Part shown: in pieces, positions 31,218-32,729 of the stretch
Numbering within the stretch: position 1 is the first letter of the stretch
How the letters are laid out: every line of letters begins with the position of its first letter
NCBI GenBank assembly: GCA_021791615.1
Contig: JAJYWG010000339.1
Coordinates: forward strand, 1-32,729
DNA length: 32,729 bases
Direction: 5' to 3'
Origin: Actinomycetes bacterium
Lineage (GTDB): Bacteria > Actinomycetota > Acidimicrobiia > Acidimicrobiales > RAAP-2
Program-made: the position numbers and the translations under genes
The notes under the pieces: generated by a model
Told to the model about the DNA's origin: nothing
Database searches by the model: none
The model's input: the letters and a program-made list of their open reading frames with translations, nothing else

Positions 31218-32729
31218 ACAGACCAGCCGCAGTCCCCGTCGCTTCGCTACGCGCCGCGCTCGGCGGCATCCTGTGTGCCGTCGCAGCAATGGCCATCGCC
31301 GCCATCCCCCAAGGCGCCGCGGGTGCCGCGGGCCCAGCGAGGGTGTCTGAGACGTTCACATTCACCGGAGCCCAGCAGAGCTTCACGGTCCCTGCGGGAG
31401 TGTCTGAGGTGACAGTCGTGGCGACCGGTGCTCCGGGCGGGAGCGGGCTCAGAGGAACCACTGGAGGTGCAGGAGGCGTCGGTGGGCTTGGTGCCCAAGT
31501 CGCCGCCCAAGTTCCGGTCACCCCGGGCGAGGTCCTCTACGTCGAGGTCGGAGGCCCCGGGAAACAGGCGTCGGGCACAGGGCCAGGTGCTGGCGGGTTC
31601 AACGGCGGGGGGAATGGAGCTCTCGGCGGTGGCGGCGGCGGGGGTGCCTCGGACGTGCGGACGTGCTCGGACACTGCGTCGAAATGTCCGACAGGGGCGA
31701 CCAGCTCACTGGCGTCACGCCTGGTGGTGGCCGGCGGCGGCGGTGGTGGTGGTGGTGGTTTCACAAGTGCCGTCGGTGGAGCCGGCGGGTCGGCCGCCAA
31801 CGCCGGAGCCGCCGGAAGCGGTACAGGTCACGGTGATGGAGGTGGACCGGGCACCGCGACGTCAGGCGGTGCTGGCGGTGCTGGCGGTGTTGGTGTTGCT
31901 GTTGCTGTCAACGGCACACCAGGCAGTCTCGGTTCGGGCGGCGGCGGCGGCGGCGGATCAGACGGCGGCGGCGGCGGTGGCGGTGGGTACTACGGCGGCG
32001 GCGGTGGCGGTGGTGGCACAGGCGCTGGCGGTGGCGGTGGTGGCGGCGGTTCGAGCTACGGACCACCGGTCGCGATCGTCACCGCAGCCACTGTCTCGAC
32101 TCCTTCGGTGGTCCTTACCTACAGTTCGCCGCTGGCCCCCAAGGCGACCACCGGGCCTGCCGAGGCCGTCACCTCGAGCGCAGCCACGCTGAATGGGATC
32201 GTGAACCCGATGGGCCAGGCCACCACCTCCCACTTCTCCTACGGCACCACGCCTGTGCTCGGGAGCACATCACAGAGCACGACAGCAGGGTCGGGCACAT
32301 CTTCTGAGCTTGTGGCGACCACCTTGAAGGGGCTGTCACCGGCCACGACGTACTACTTCGAGCTGGTGGCGACCAACGCCTCGGGCACCACCACCGGTGC
32401 CCAGGGCACCTTCACGACGACACCAGCCCCACCCCCGCCCTCTCCGGGGTGCTCGTCGGCCGGGGTGGGCTCGGCCTCGTTCCCCGGTGGCTACTGGCTG
32501 GCTGCCGCAAATGGGGCGGTCTTTTCGTGCGGGAACGCCCCCTTCTACGGATCGCTCACCACCTCGGGGGTCACTCCTGCCAAGCCGATCGTCGGGATCG
32601 CTGCCACCCCGACAGACCACGGCTACTGGCTGGTCTCCTCCGACGGGGGGATCTTCAGCTTCGGCAATGCGCAGTTCTACGGCTCGATGGGGGGCCAGGC
32701 GCTCAACGCACCTGTCGTGGGCATGGCGG
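31214..32729 (+). CDS. Secreted glycine-rich protein with fibronectin-like domain and 42-residue repeats (C-terminus beyond window)
   Basis: Open frame of 505 codons to the right edge. GTG 31214 has a GGGAGG Shine-Dalgarno. Signal peptide: basic start, LGGILCAVAAMAIAAIPQGA, cleavage probably after GAAGA. In order: TFTFTGAQQSFTVPAGVSEV (similar to the start of the left protein), glycine-rich region about 75-285 with many GGGGGG runs, a fibronectin/Ig-like domain at about 300-400 (TSSAATLNGIVNPMGQATTS; GLSPATTYYFELVATNASG), a Pro-rich linker, then repeats from about 415: GGYWLAAANGAVFSCGNAPF and GYWLVSSDGGIFSFGNAQFY. An extracellular structural or adhesive role is inferred from layout only. The start overlaps the stop of a short upstream ORF. 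Confidence 0.85.
   Translation, partial: MNRPAAVPVASLRAALGGILCAVAAMAIAAIPQGAAGAAGPARVSETFTFTGAQQSFTVPAGVSEVTVVATGAPGGSGLRGTTGGAGGVGGLGAQVAAQVPVTPGEVLYVEVGGPGKQASGTGPGAGGFNGGGNGALGGGGGGGASDVRTCSDTASKCPTGATSSLASRLVVAGGGGGGGGGFTSAVGGAGGSAANAGAAGSGTGHGDGGGPGTATSGGAGGAGGVGVAVAVNGTPGSLGSGGGGGGGSDGGGGGGGGYYGGGGGGGGTGAGGGGGGGGSSYGPPVAIVTAATVSTPSVVLTYSSPLAPKATTGPAEAVTSSAATLNGIVNPMGQATTSHFSYGTTPVLGSTSQSTTAGSGTSSELVATTLKGLSPATTYYFELVATNASGTTTGAQGTFTTTPAPPPPSPGCSSAGVGSASFPGGYWLAAANGAVFSCGNAPFYGSLTTSGVTPAKPIVGIAATPTDHGYWLVSSDGGIFSFGNAQFYGSMGGQALNAPVVGMA

Overview
The window is very GC-rich and densely coded on both strands, with many GTG starts. It reads as an actinobacterium, probably of the class Acidimicrobiia. 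That placement is an inference. It rests on an ethylmalonyl-CoA-type mutase, DUF222/HNH and NERD proteins, and secreted proteins with 42-residue repeats of the type GYWLVASDGG...FGDAQFYGS, which I associate with that class from memory. The content is mostly chromosomal housekeeping and catabolic genes. I see no phage, insertion sequence or CRISPR.

Layout. 1-1953 (minus, runs off the left edge) is a secreted glycine-rich/Ig-like/42-residue-repeat protein, and a homologue faces outward at 31214-32729 (plus, runs off the right edge). 2200-2493 is an N-terminally missing VOC-fold remnant. 2506-5431 (minus) holds ethylmalonyl-CoA mutase and 3-hydroxyacyl-CoA dehydrogenase. 5708-11339 (plus) is a four-gene acyl-CoA operon: AMP-forming ligase, acyl-CoA dehydrogenase, an HMG-CoA-synthase-like/OB-fold (DUF35) fusion, and an SCP-x-type thiolase. 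An SDR (minus) and an ABC-F ATPase (plus) diverge at 12200/12262. An S51-like protein and a NERD protein overlap at 14676. Two cyclophilins (minus) diverge from lysC-asd (plus). A DUF222/HNH protein and a PhoU-like protein (minus) diverge from an SDR-rmuC pair (plus). On the minus strand, gntR, an Asp-box propeller membrane protein, prfC and a secretory-lipase-like lipoprotein follow one another from 29789 down to 24282. A methyltransferase and tRNA-Lys(UUU) precede the right-hand secreted protein.

How the genes fit together. The mutase and dehydrogenase point to C4/C5 acyl-CoA assimilation by the ethylmalonyl-CoA pathway. The adjacent divergent operon has the parts of a beta-oxidation-like or side-chain-cleaving pathway. 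Its central protein looks like an HMG-CoA synthase that has lost all three catalytic residues and is fused to its OB-fold partner. LysC and Asd are the first and second steps of the aspartate family of amino acids, and lysC carries a strong internal start for a separate regulatory subunit.

Regulation. About ten genes, mostly first in their units, lack a Shine-Dalgarno sequence and have a -10-like hexamer (TANNNT or close) 6-8 nt before the start codon, as expected for leaderless transcripts. Genes inside operons more often have clear Shine-Dalgarno sequences. The best single regulatory site is a perfect 19-bp palindrome, GTACTAGTTATACTAGTAC, directly upstream of the gntR start. Tandem repeats lie between several genes: 18 bp x 6 before lysC, 83 bp x 2 after asd and 23 bp x 2 before the S51 gene.
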